DNA of 5,854 nucleotides from Thermoleophilia bacterium (GCA_025935275.1 JAICVP010000133.1:1-5854), one strand, 5' to 3'; shown: positions 1-5,309, counted from the first letter of the stretch. Translations and numbers: made by a program. Notes: a model not told the origin generated them from the letters alone.

Positions 1-1
1 C

Positions 2-922
2 ATTGCACTGATCTCCCTGCTCGAGTTCCGCAACTTCGAGGAGAAGGTCGGGGCGGACATAGACTTCCGCGAGACGGGCTACCTCTTCCTCCTGGACTCC
101 GACGACGACGTGCGCCGCTTCCGCGAGGCGGTGGGTCTGCAAGGGTCGCTCGGCGTTCTCTCGACCGAGCTCACCCTGGACGAGGTGCTGGAGCTCGTTC
201 CCCAGGTGAACACGGAAGGCCTCCGCGGAGCGACCTACTGCCCGCGCGACGGCTTCGCCACGCCCGAGGCGGTCGTACGCGGCTACGCGGCTGCTGCGGC
301 GGAGAAGGGGGTTCGCATCAAGCAGGGAGTCGACGTGACGCGGATCCCCGTGCTCGGCAACAAGATCCTCGGCGTCGACACCACGGAGGGTCGCATCAAG
401 ACCGACACGGTGGTCTGCGCGGCCGGCGTGTGGTCGAAGGACGTGGCCGCGCTCATCGGCATGAACCTCCCGGTTGAGGGCGAGGTGCGCTGGATGCACT
501 ACACGCCCGAGGCGCCGGGTCTCCCCGATGTCGTTCCGCTCACCGTCGACTTCTCGACCGGCTTCTATTTCCACCGCGAGGGCCCGGGTCTCGTCTTCGG
601 CGGGCGCGAGCCCACGATCGAAGGCGTGGCGACGCAGGGAACGCGCCGGCTGCCCATCCTCGAGGAGCTTCCGATCCAGTCCTCGTGGTGGGGTTATTAC
701 GAGATGAGCCCGGACCACAACGCGATCGTGGGCGAGGCGGTCGAGCCGTCGCGCTTCCTCTACGCGACAGGCTTCTCCGGCCACGGCTTCCAGCAGAGCC
801 CGGCGATCGGCGAGCACCTGGCCGAGCGGGTGATCGGGGCCAAGCCCACGCTCGACCTCTCCGTTTTCTCGGCCTCCCGCTTCGACCAGGGCGAGCCCCG
901 GGAAGAAGCCTTCGTCATCTAG
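2..922 (+). CDS. FAD-dependent oxidoreductase, sarcosine oxidase beta subunit-like (3' part)
   Basis: The gene enters from the left edge, so its N-terminus and the Rossmann GxGxxG motif are outside the window. The 306 visible residues match the DAO/SoxB type of flavoprotein oxidase, which oxidises secondary amines or amino acids such as sarcosine, glycine or proline derivatives using FAD in the cytoplasm. Seen in order: a GYLFLL strand (residues about 26-31 of the fragment), the segment VVCAAGVWS typical of the FAD domain, an FHREGPGLVFGGREP substrate-domain stretch, the family motif YEMSPDHNAIVG, and the C-terminal FAD-binding segment ATGFSGHGFQQSPAIGE. Where monomeric sarcosine oxidases have a flavin-linking cysteine before the PDH motif, this protein has WWGYYEM, so covalent FAD there is unlikely. 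The family is usually about 380-400 residues, so roughly 80-90 residues are missing. A GTG at 110 is in frame but is not the real start. The exact substrate cannot be told; a glycine oxidase (ThiO-like) role is possible given the thiamin genes downstream, but is unproven. Confidence 0.88.
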   Translation: MALISLLEFRNFEEKVGADIDFRETGYLFLLDSDDDVRRFREAVGLQGSLGVLSTELTLDEVLELVPQVNTEGLRGATYCPRDGFATPEAVVRGYAAAAAEKGVRIKQGVDVTRIPVLGNKILGVDTTEGRIKTDTVVCAAGVWSKDVAALIGMNLPVEGEVRWMHYTPEAPGLPDVVPLTVDFSTGFYFHREGPGLVFGGREPTIEGVATQGTRRLPILEELPIQSSWWGYYEMSPDHNAIVGEAVEPSRFLYATGFSGHGFQQSPAIGEHLAERVIGAKPTLDLSVFSASRFDQGEPREEAFVI

Positions 923-931
923 CCTCCCGGA

Positions 932-1516
932 GTGAGGCTCTTCGTCTTCGCCCGGCACGGCGAGTCCGTCCTCAATCTCGAGCGCCGGATCAACGGCGAC
1001 CCCTCGGTCGACGTGCCGCTGACCGATGAGGGGAGAGCTCAGGCGCACAGGCTCGGCGTGGAGGTCGCCAACATCGGCTTCGACCTCTGCGTGCACACCC
1101 GTTTCTCGAGGACGAAGGAGACCGCCGAGATCGCCCTTGCAGGACGGGAGACCCCACTGGCAGTGGAGCCGCTCCTCGACGACATCGACGTTGGTGATCT
1201 CGAAGGCGAGACGCTCGAGGTTTACCGGGCCTGGAAGCACTCGCACGCACGCGAGGTTCCGTTTCCGGGCGGGGAGAGCCTCGACGACGCCGCGCTGCGC
1301 TACGCCCAGTCTTTCCGGAATCTCCTTGGGCTCTCCCACGACACGGTGCTCATCGTCACGCACGAGATCCCCATCCGCTACGCGCTGAACGGAGCCAGCG
1401 GCTCGGACTCCCTCGACGGGCCGGCGCACGAGGTCGAGAACGCGGTCGCCTATCTCTTCGACGACGAGTCGCTCGCTCGCGCCGCAGACGGGATCGAGAG
1501 GATTCTCTCGGGGTAG
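932..1516 (+). CDS. histidine phosphatase family protein (phosphoglycerate mutase-like)
   Basis: This 194-residue cytoplasmic protein belongs to the histidine phosphatase superfamily, which transfers a phosphoryl group to an active-site histidine and usually hydrolyses small phosphate esters. Visible motifs are FARHGES with catalytic His9, the phosphate-pocket arginine region HTRFSRTKETAE (residues 55-66), FPGGESLDD (111-119), and the second histidine in VTHEIPIRY (His144). The usual proton-donor Glu of the LxEIxxGxxEG motif appears as Asp84 in DDIDVGDLEG, a conservative but less common substitution. The GTG at 932 is chosen because it puts RHG at residue 8, as in the family. There is no properly spaced ribosome binding site: GGAG runs into the start codon, and the oxidase stop lies only 9 bases upstream, so translational coupling is likely. 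The substrate is not predictable. It sits just before a TPP riboswitch but is not downstream of it. Confidence 0.88.
   Translation: MRLFVFARHGESVLNLERRINGDPSVDVPLTDEGRAQAHRLGVEVANIGFDLCVHTRFSRTKETAEIALAGRETPLAVEPLLDDIDVGDLEGETLEVYRAWKHSHAREVPFPGGESLDDAALRYAQSFRNLLGLSHDTVLIVTHEIPIRYALNGASGSDSLDGPAHEVENAVAYLFDDESLARAADGIERILSG
1495..1510 (+). other. GC-rich hairpin at the end of the phosphatase gene
   Basis: CGAGAG (1495-1500) and CTCTCG (1505-1510) form a perfect 6-bp stem around the loop GATT, inside the last codons of the phosphatase gene and about 18 bases before the TPP aptamer. No T-tract follows, so it is not a convincing intrinsic terminator. It could be chance, a 3'-end stabiliser, or a weak transcriptional pause before the riboswitch. 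Confidence 0.25.
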
Positions 1517-1527
1517 ACTCGACTCGC

Positions 1528-1612
1528 ACGACCGGGGAGCCGCGAAGCGGCTGAGAGTGGGCCAAGCGCCCTGACCCGAGAACCTGATCTGGGTAATGCC
1601 AGCGAAGGGAGC
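1528..1612 (+). promoter_or_regulatory. TPP riboswitch (THI element)
   Basis: The conserved core of the thiamin pyrophosphate aptamer is complete. GGGG (1534-1537) starts P2. P3 is a compact hairpin AGCCGC-GAA-GCGGCT (1538-1552), followed by the invariant CUGAGA (1551-1556). An optional P3a hairpin GGGC...GCCC lies at 1559-1571. ACCC (1574-1577) closes P2. Then comes the pyrophosphate/thiamin sensor segment with CCTGATCTGG (1583-1592), TAAT, and CCAGCG (1599-1604), P5 being CTGG with CCAG, ending in AAGGGA. P1 is short and cannot be drawn with confidence. In this class, high TPP stabilises P1 and shuts off expression. Here the aptamer ends only a few bases before the cytX start, leaving no room for a separate terminator, so control of translation initiation is the simplest reading. 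It regulates cytX and probably the genes coupled to it. Confidence 0.95.
1605..1611 (+). promoter_or_regulatory. cytX ribosome binding site embedded in the aptamer
   Basis: AAGGGAG is the only purine-rich Shine-Dalgarno-like run before the ATG at 1615. It coincides with the conserved 3' end of the TPP aptamer, so it would be part of, or next to, the P1 strand when TPP is bound. The spacing to the ATG is only 3 bases, shorter than usual. This arrangement implies direct sequestration of the ribosome binding site; that is inferred from position, not shown. Confidence 0.6.
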
Positions 1613-1614
1613 GC

Positions 1615-2940
1615 ATGGAGAGCGAGCGAACGTGGGGTGTGACACCGGTTCCCGACCGGCTGCGCACGCTTTCGCTCGGCGACCTCACGCTGCTCTGGGG
1701 CAACCTCGGCATCAGCCTGCTCGTGCTCGTCGCGGGCACTTACCTCGCCGGCCTGGGCCTGCAGCGCGGGCTCCTGGCGATCGTGGTCGGCGCCGTACTC
1801 GGCTGCGCGCTCCTCGGCTTCGCGGGCTACATCGGCGCCGAGCGCCGCGTGCCGGCGATGGTGCTCATGCGGGAGCCGCTCGGCCGACGTGGCTCCTACG
1901 CCCCGACGGTCCTGAACGTCGTCCAGAACATCGGCTGGGCGACCTTCGAGCTGATCGTCATCGCGGCGGCCGCGAACGCGCTCGCAGACCGGATCTTTGG
2001 CTTCCGCGAGCGCTGGGTCTGGGTGCTCGTCTTCGGAGCGGTCACGCTCGCCCTCGCGCTGGCCGGGCCGATCACGTTCGTCCGCAAGTACGTCCGGCGG
2101 TTCGCGGTCTGGGCCGTTGCGGCCTCCGTGGGCTACCTGACGTGGTGGGCGCTCGACGGCGCGAGCACCGGCGAGCTCTGGAACGCGGACCCTGCCGGCG
2201 GGCTCACGTTCTGGCAGGGAGTCGACCTCACGGTTGCCATGGCGGCGTCGTGGCTTCCGCTCGCAGCGGACTACACGCGCTTCGCCCGCCGGCCGCGCCA
2301 TGCTTTCTGGGGAACCGCGGCAGGGTACTTCGTGCCGCTTGTCTGGCTCTACGGCCTCGGGCTCCTCCTCTTCCTCTCGCGCGGGACGAGCGACACGACC
2401 GCGCTCCTGACCTCCGTCGCGGCGGGAGGAATCGCGAGCGCGCTCGCCCTCGTCGCGCTCACCGTCGACGAGACCGACGAGCCCTTCGCCAATGTCTACT
2501 CGGCCGCGCTCTCACTGCAGAACGTCGTGCCGGAGGCGCCCCAGCGGCTCCTCATCCTCGGCGTGGGAGGCCTCGCGATCGCCGGCGCGCTCGTCATCGA
2601 CCTCGCCCGCTACCAGAGCTTTCTCTTCCTGCTGGGGTCCTTCTTCGTGCCGCTCTTCGGCGTGCTCGCCGCCGACTTTCTCTACGGCTCGCGGAATCCT
2701 GTCCAGATCCGCTGGAGCGGGATCGCCGCCTGGCTCGCCGGGGTTGCCCTCTACCAGTGGATCCAGCCGACCGGGCCCGCGTGGTGGGTGGACGCGGTCG
2801 AGCGCGTGCCGGGCGCGGGCCTGTTCACGGGCGGAGCCTCGCTGCCCTCGTTCGCGCTCGCGTTCGTCCTCTTCGCGGCCTTACGGTACGCGCATGCGCC
2901 AACTCGGCGTCGTCGGGCTCGTCTCGCTGGATCGCGTTGA
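1615..2940 (+). CDS. cytX: putative hydroxymethylpyrimidine transporter CytX (NCS1 family)
   Basis: This 441-residue membrane protein is an NCS1-family (purine-cytosine permease-like) transporter. CytX proteins under TPP riboswitches are predicted to import the thiamin precursor HMP (4-amino-5-hydroxymethyl-2-methylpyrimidine). Visible features: the N-terminal WGVTPVPDRLRTLSLGD leader (residues 7-23) and a first membrane helix from about residue 24. The NCS1-like stretch RVPAMVLMREPLGRRGSY (78-95) is followed by VVQNIGWATFELIVIA (102-117), the family motif PLAADYTRFAR (215-225), and NVYSAALSLQNVVP (293-306). Roughly ten to twelve hydrophobic segments are spread over the chain, and the C-terminus is Arg-rich (TRRRRARLAGSR). 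The ATG at 1615 lies directly after the riboswitch; a GTG at 1639 is less likely because it would remove the WG start. The family and the regulator agree with each other, so the role is well supported, but transport of HMP itself is inferred. The last 47 bases overlap the downstream kinase gene. Confidence 0.92.
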   Translation: MESERTWGVTPVPDRLRTLSLGDLTLLWGNLGISLLVLVAGTYLAGLGLQRGLLAIVVGAVLGCALLGFAGYIGAERRVPAMVLMREPLGRRGSYAPTVLNVVQNIGWATFELIVIAAAANALADRIFGFRERWVWVLVFGAVTLALALAGPITFVRKYVRRFAVWAVAASVGYLTWWALDGASTGELWNADPAGGLTFWQGVDLTVAMAASWLPLAADYTRFARRPRHAFWGTAAGYFVPLVWLYGLGLLLFLSRGTSDTTALLTSVAAGGIASALALVALTVDETDEPFANVYSAALSLQNVVPEAPQRLLILGVGGLAIAGALVIDLARYQSFLFLLGSFFVPLFGVLAADFLYGSRNPVQIRWSGIAAWLAGVALYQWIQPTGPAWWVDAVERVPGAGLFTGGASLPSFALAFVLFAALRYAHAPTRRRRARLAGSR

Positions 2941-3688
2941 CGGCGGCCTCCCGCGCCTCGGCGGCGCGCCGTTCTACGCGGCCAAGGCGCTGCGCCTGCT
3001 CGGCCAGCCGGCGCTGATCGCGACGAAGCTCGCCCCCGAGGACAGCGGACGCGGACTGCACGCCCTGGGCATTCCCGTCTACGCGCGGCCCGCCGAGCGC
3101 ACGATCACCTTCCGGATCGAGAACGACGGCGACCACAGGACGATGGAGATCGAGGAGCTCGGCGAGCCGTGGACCCCGCAGGACGTGCGCGAGTGGCTCG
3201 AGGATGCGCTGCGGCCGGCCGACTGGGTGCACGCGGGAGCGCTGACCCGCGCTGACTTCCCGGCCGAGACCCTCGCCCTCCTCCATCGAGGCCGCGTCCT
3301 GTCCTTCGAGGGTCAGGGGCTCGTACGTCCCGCCGAGAAGGGCGAGGTGCGGGTGGACGCCGACTACGACCCGGAAGTGCTGCGGCACGTCGACATCCTC
3401 AAGCTCTCGGAGCAGGAGGCCGACGCGCTCGGGCTCGCGCTCGACGACAGGTCGCTCGCCTCGCTCGGCGTGGCGGAGGTCGTGGTCACCCTCGGCAGCC
3501 GGGGCGCGGTCGTCTTCTCGGACGGCCTCGCCGAGTACGTGCCCGCGAGACCGGTCGAGGCGCGCGACCCGACCGGCTCCGGGGACAAGTTCATGGCCGC
3601 CTACCTCACCTACCGGCGGCAGCGCCACAGCCCGCGCTCCGCAGCCAGGCTCGCCGGTGAGGTCGTCCGAACGCTGCTCGCCGCATGA
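2894..3688 (+). CDS. PfkB/ribokinase-family kinase, possibly acting in pyrimidine-moiety salvage
   Basis: This 264-residue cytoplasmic protein is a PfkB-family (ribokinase-like) kinase, which uses ATP to phosphorylate a sugar, nucleoside or vitamin precursor. Seen: the first strand LGVVGLVSLDRVDGG with Asp13, the diglycine switch region GGAPFYAAKAL (23-33), a lid-like strand TITFRIENDGDHRTM in the first third, ATP-site TLGSRGAVVF (about 199-208), and the signature DPTGSGDKF (225-233) with catalytic base Asp231. The Asp distinguishes it from ThiD-type HMP kinases, which often carry Cys in that motif. It is shorter than most PfkB sugar kinases (about 300) and near ThiD length. The ATG at 2894 is chosen because it places the first beta strand at the N-terminus; it lies inside cytX, with a 47-base overlap and no clear ribosome binding site, suggesting coupling. 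Its position under the TPP riboswitch suggests HMP or a related compound as substrate, but the sequence alone does not show this. Confidence 0.87.
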   Translation: MRQLGVVGLVSLDRVDGGLPRLGGAPFYAAKALRLLGQPALIATKLAPEDSGRGLHALGIPVYARPAERTITFRIENDGDHRTMEIEELGEPWTPQDVREWLEDALRPADWVHAGALTRADFPAETLALLHRGRVLSFEGQGLVRPAEKGEVRVDADYDPEVLRHVDILKLSEQEADALGLALDDRSLASLGVAEVVVTLGSRGAVVFSDGLAEYVPARPVEARDPTGSGDKFMAAYLTYRRQRHSPRSAARLAGEVVRTLLAA

Positions 3689-4098
3689 AGGCCGAGATCG
3701 GCTGTGACGACGGCGTCTACACGGTCGAGATCGGTGCCGACGCGGACGAGGACGAGCTGCTCGAGCGCAACGAGGTCGCTGTGGTTGAGCGAACGCGGCC
3801 GCTCGACCTGACGCCGCCCTGGGCCTCCGGCCAGGCGCTCGACATCGATGCCGTCGGCTCGACGGTCGTCCTCCTGCTCGAGCGCCGCCCGCCGCTCATG
3901 ATCTCGCGAGACACCGGAAGCACGTGGAGCGAGCGCGGCTCCGGGCTTCCTCCGGGGAAGGCAGTCGCGCTCGGCGAGAGCCCCGACGACGTCCTCTACG
4001 CGGCGCGGAACCGCGTCTACGTCTCGAGGGACGGCGGAGTCTTCTGGCGCGCGGTGGCGGTAGAGCTGCCCGAGATCCGCGACGTCGCCTGGGCCTAG
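3685..4098 (+). CDS. small Asp-box (BNR repeat) protein of unknown function
   Basis: This 137-residue protein has no signal peptide or membrane segment, so it should be cytoplasmic. It contains two Asp-boxes, the short beta-hairpin motif SxDxGxTW of sialidases and other beta-propellers: SRDTGSTW at residues 74-81 (a perfect match) and SRDGGVFW at 114-121. The spacing of 40 residues is typical of successive propeller blades. Its N-terminal half is acidic (ADADEDELLE, 18-27) and opens with a blade-like GVYTVEI strand. At this length it has only about two or three blades, too few for a closed propeller, so it may oligomerise, pair with another protein, or be a remnant of a larger one. No catalytic residues of sialidases are recognisable. 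The ATG overlaps the kinase stop as ATGA, a strong sign of translational coupling and shared expression. The stop lies in a CTAG shared with the converging gene. The function is unknown. Confidence 0.75.
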   Translation: MKAEIGCDDGVYTVEIGADADEDELLERNEVAVVERTRPLDLTPPWASGQALDIDAVGSTVVLLLERRPPLMISRDTGSTWSERGSGLPPGKAVALGESPDDVLYAARNRVYVSRDGGVFWRAVAVELPEIRDVAWA

Positions 4099-4103
4099 CC
4101 CAG
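4089..4103. terminator. possible bidirectional hairpin over the two convergent stop codons
   Basis: CTGGGC (4089-4094) and GCCCAG (4098-4103) form a perfect 6-bp, mostly G-C stem around the triloop CTA, exactly over the overlapping stops of the Asp-box gene and the PhzF gene. There is no T-tract on either side, so if it acts in termination it is not a classical intrinsic terminator. Its position where neither gene leaves intergenic space is the main argument; the stem is short enough to arise by chance. Confidence 0.35.
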
Positions 4104-5039
4104 CTTGAACTCGCCGCGCGCGACGACGACCGCAGACCCGCCGACCTCGACGCTTTCGATCACGTCGCCGGAGCCGTTTGCCCGCGCGTGCAGCGTGCTC
4201 GGGCGCCGGATCTCGGCACCCTGCGAGATCACAATCTCCCGGCCCCACTCGATGCGCCCGTGGCGTGCGAGGTGGCAGGCGAGCGGGCCGGCGGCCGAAC
4301 CGGTGGCCGGATCCTCCGGGACGCCGTCCGCGGGCGCGAACATTCGCGTCTTCCAGCGGTCGCCCTCCCCGGCAAAGCAGTTCGTCCCGACGATCCCCTG
4401 GAGGCGCTTGAGTGCCTGCAGGTCGGGTTCCAGCGCCTCGACGTCTTTCACGGTCGGAAGCGCGATGTAGACGTGCTCCACGCCGTTGTCGTAGAGCTCG
4501 ACCGGAAGCTCGGAGCCCTGGACGCCGACGGCGGCGACAAGCTCGGCCTCGGCCGCGAACGGCTCGACCGTCGGCACCGGCTGCGTCATCCATCCGAAGC
4601 TGATTCGACCCTCCTCGCGCTGGAGCCGGATCGGGATCGGCCCCTTGCCCGTCTCGAGCACGATCTCGGGAAGCTGGAGCGGCGCGGCGAGGACGAACGC
4701 TGTCCCCAGCACGGGATGGCCTGCGAACGGGAGCTCGTCCATGGGTGTGAAGATGCGGATCCGCGCGTGCCCGCCCTGTTCTGCCGGATAGACGTAGACG
4801 GTCTCGGCAAGATTTTCGCGATCTGCCGGTCCCGTTTCGCCTTGAGACGCTCGTCGCGTAGCTGAAAAGTCCCACCCAGACGGATAAACGAAGACGGTCT
4901 CGCTCAGGTTCATTTCGCGAGCAATGGGCTGCAACAGCTCCTCGGGAATCTGGCGAGCGTCCGTGAACACGGCAAGCCCGTTTCCTTGGAGCGCCGTGTC
5001 CGTGAACACGTCGATCACGACATAACGGAAGCTCAGCAC
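4095..5039 (-). CDS. PhzF family isomerase/epimerase with duplicated active-site motif
   Basis: This 314-residue protein belongs to the PhzF family, two-lobed cytoplasmic enzymes related to diaminopimelate epimerase that catalyse proton-shift isomerisations. PhzF itself acts in phenazine synthesis, but most homologues have unknown substrates and there are no other phenazine genes here. Seen: the N-terminal strand YVVIDVFTDTALQGNGLAVF (6-25), the helix plus catalytic motif REMNLSETVFVYP (41-53) with Glu47 at the usual catalytic position, IFTPMDELPFAGHP (96-109), and the C-terminal EDPATGSAAGPL (242-253) and RRPSTLH motifs. Unusually, a second motif copy NLAETVYVYP (76-85) follows before the canonical AEQGGHARIRIFTP continuation, giving about 32 extra residues over the family norm of about 280. 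The GTG at 5039 is chosen because it starts right before the conserved first strand. The frame stays open 62 codons further upstream to 5225, but that stretch shows no family similarity. The ribosome binding site is weak. The downstream part of the gene looks more GC-rich in codon choice than the first third. Confidence 0.85.
   Translation of the reverse strand: MLSFRYVVIDVFTDTALQGNGLAVFTDARQIPEELLQPIAREMNLSETVFVYPSGWDFSATRRASQGETGPADRENLAETVYVYPAEQGGHARIRIFTPMDELPFAGHPVLGTAFVLAAPLQLPEIVLETGKGPIPIRLQREEGRISFGWMTQPVPTVEPFAAEAELVAAVGVQGSELPVELYDNGVEHVYIALPTVKDVEALEPDLQALKRLQGIVGTNCFAGEGDRWKTRMFAPADGVPEDPATGSAAGPLACHLARHGRIEWGREIVISQGAEIRRPSTLHARANGSGDVIESVEVGGSAVVVARGEFKLG
4785..4920 (-). repeat. 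imperfect direct repeat inside the PhzF gene, 96-base offset
   Basis: Positions 4785-4821 and 4881-4920 are similar: of 37 alignable positions about 30 are identical, with one 3-base gap. The best-conserved core is AGACGGTCTCG (4796-4806 and 4892-4902, on the plus strand). The copies encode RENLAETVYVYP and REMNLSETVFVYP on the minus strand. The intervening bases, encoding about SGWDFSATRRASQGETGPAD, do not resemble the flanks. The repeat keeps the reading frame (96 bases is 32 codons). Confidence 0.7.
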
Positions 5040-5171
5040 GAGTCGAGTCTCGCATTGGAGGCCGCCTGATGCCCAGGAGTAGGCACGCGCATTCGCAACA
5101 AGGCCCGCAAAGCCTCGCGTAACCACACACCGCCGGGGGCAGCGGTTTGCATGTGCCCACCTCCCAGGGGC

Positions 5172-5204
5172 AAAAAGGGACACGGGGGACGGTGCCCGTG
5201 GCCC
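5172..5204 (-). terminator. intrinsic terminator-like hairpin with T-tract
   Basis: Read on the minus strand, the GC-rich stem GGGCCACGGG with CCCGTGTCCC (one mismatch, 8-base loop) is followed directly by TTTTTG, the shape of a Rho-independent terminator. It lies about 135 bases upstream of the PhzF start, with no minus-strand gene visible to its right. It might insulate the PhzF gene from readthrough, act in its leader, or simply be a property of the REP-like element. Confidence 0.45.
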
Positions 5205-5210
5205 GGCACC
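5177..5210. repeat. interleaved palindromes, REP-like element
   Basis: Two overlapping hairpins are possible. In the first, GGGACACGGG (5177-5186) pairs with CCCGTGGCCC (5195-5204), nine pairs with one mismatch around an 8-base loop. In the second, GGTGCC (5191-5196) pairs with GGCACC (5205-5210), a perfect 6-bp stem with an 8-base loop. They share bases, so they exclude each other. The GGCACCGTCCCCCGTGTCCC style (minus strand) resembles short palindromic repeats scattered in many high-GC genomes, some linked to RAYT-type transposases. Only one copy is in the window, so repetitiveness cannot be shown here. Confidence 0.45.
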
Positions 5211-5309
5211 AATTAGGCACACCAATCAAGCGGATTTTCTTAGAGGGCGGAGCCAAGCGCGACTGGGCGGCCGTTTAGTGCCACTGATTGGGGGTACCGC
5301 CTTGTCAGG

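Larger units (their letters stand above)
5040..5309. other. divergent intergenic region between the PhzF gene and the secreted-protein gene
   Basis: This 270-base stretch separates two genes transcribed away from each other and should hold both promoters. No convincing -35/-10 pair was recognised on either strand. It contains the GC-rich palindromes at 5177-5210. A loose inverted repeat CCAATCA (5222-5228) and TGATTGG (5285-5291) is also present. The minus strand is open in the PhzF frame as far as 5225, but the translation (Arg- and Cys-containing, no recognisable motif) does not look like a PhzF N-terminus. No tRNA was recognised. Confidence 0.6.

Noticed and set aside
110..922. Oxidase gene starting at the GTG at 110
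   Set aside because: The frame is open to the left edge and the residues before 110 match the family (including GYLFLL), so the true start lies outside the window.
1514..1519. TAGACT as a -10 box for a promoter just before the riboswitch
   Set aside because: It matches only four of six consensus positions, overlaps the phosphatase stop codon, and has no -35 sequence at the proper distance.
1596..3017. Long Arg/Ala-rich open frames in other frames across cytX and on the opposite strand (for example 1450-2301 minus)
   Set aside because: They are typical high-GC shadow frames. The cytX frame has transmembrane segments and family motifs and starts right at the riboswitch.
1515..5050. The 12-base sequence AGACTCGACTCG occurs at 1515-1526 and inverted at 5039-5050
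   Set aside because: Both lie near gene starts, but a 12-base match is expected about once or twice by chance in a window this size, and the flanks do not match.
5040..5225. 62-codon N-terminal extension of the PhzF reading frame
   Set aside because: The family fold begins at the GTG at 5039. The extension has no PhzF similarity, contains scattered Cys and Arg, and runs into the palindromic element, so it is probably noncoding.
5222..5291. CCAATCA / TGATTGG inverted repeat as an operator or attachment site
   Set aside because: Only seven bases per arm with a 56-base spacer; such pairs are expected by chance and nothing else marks a binding or integration site.
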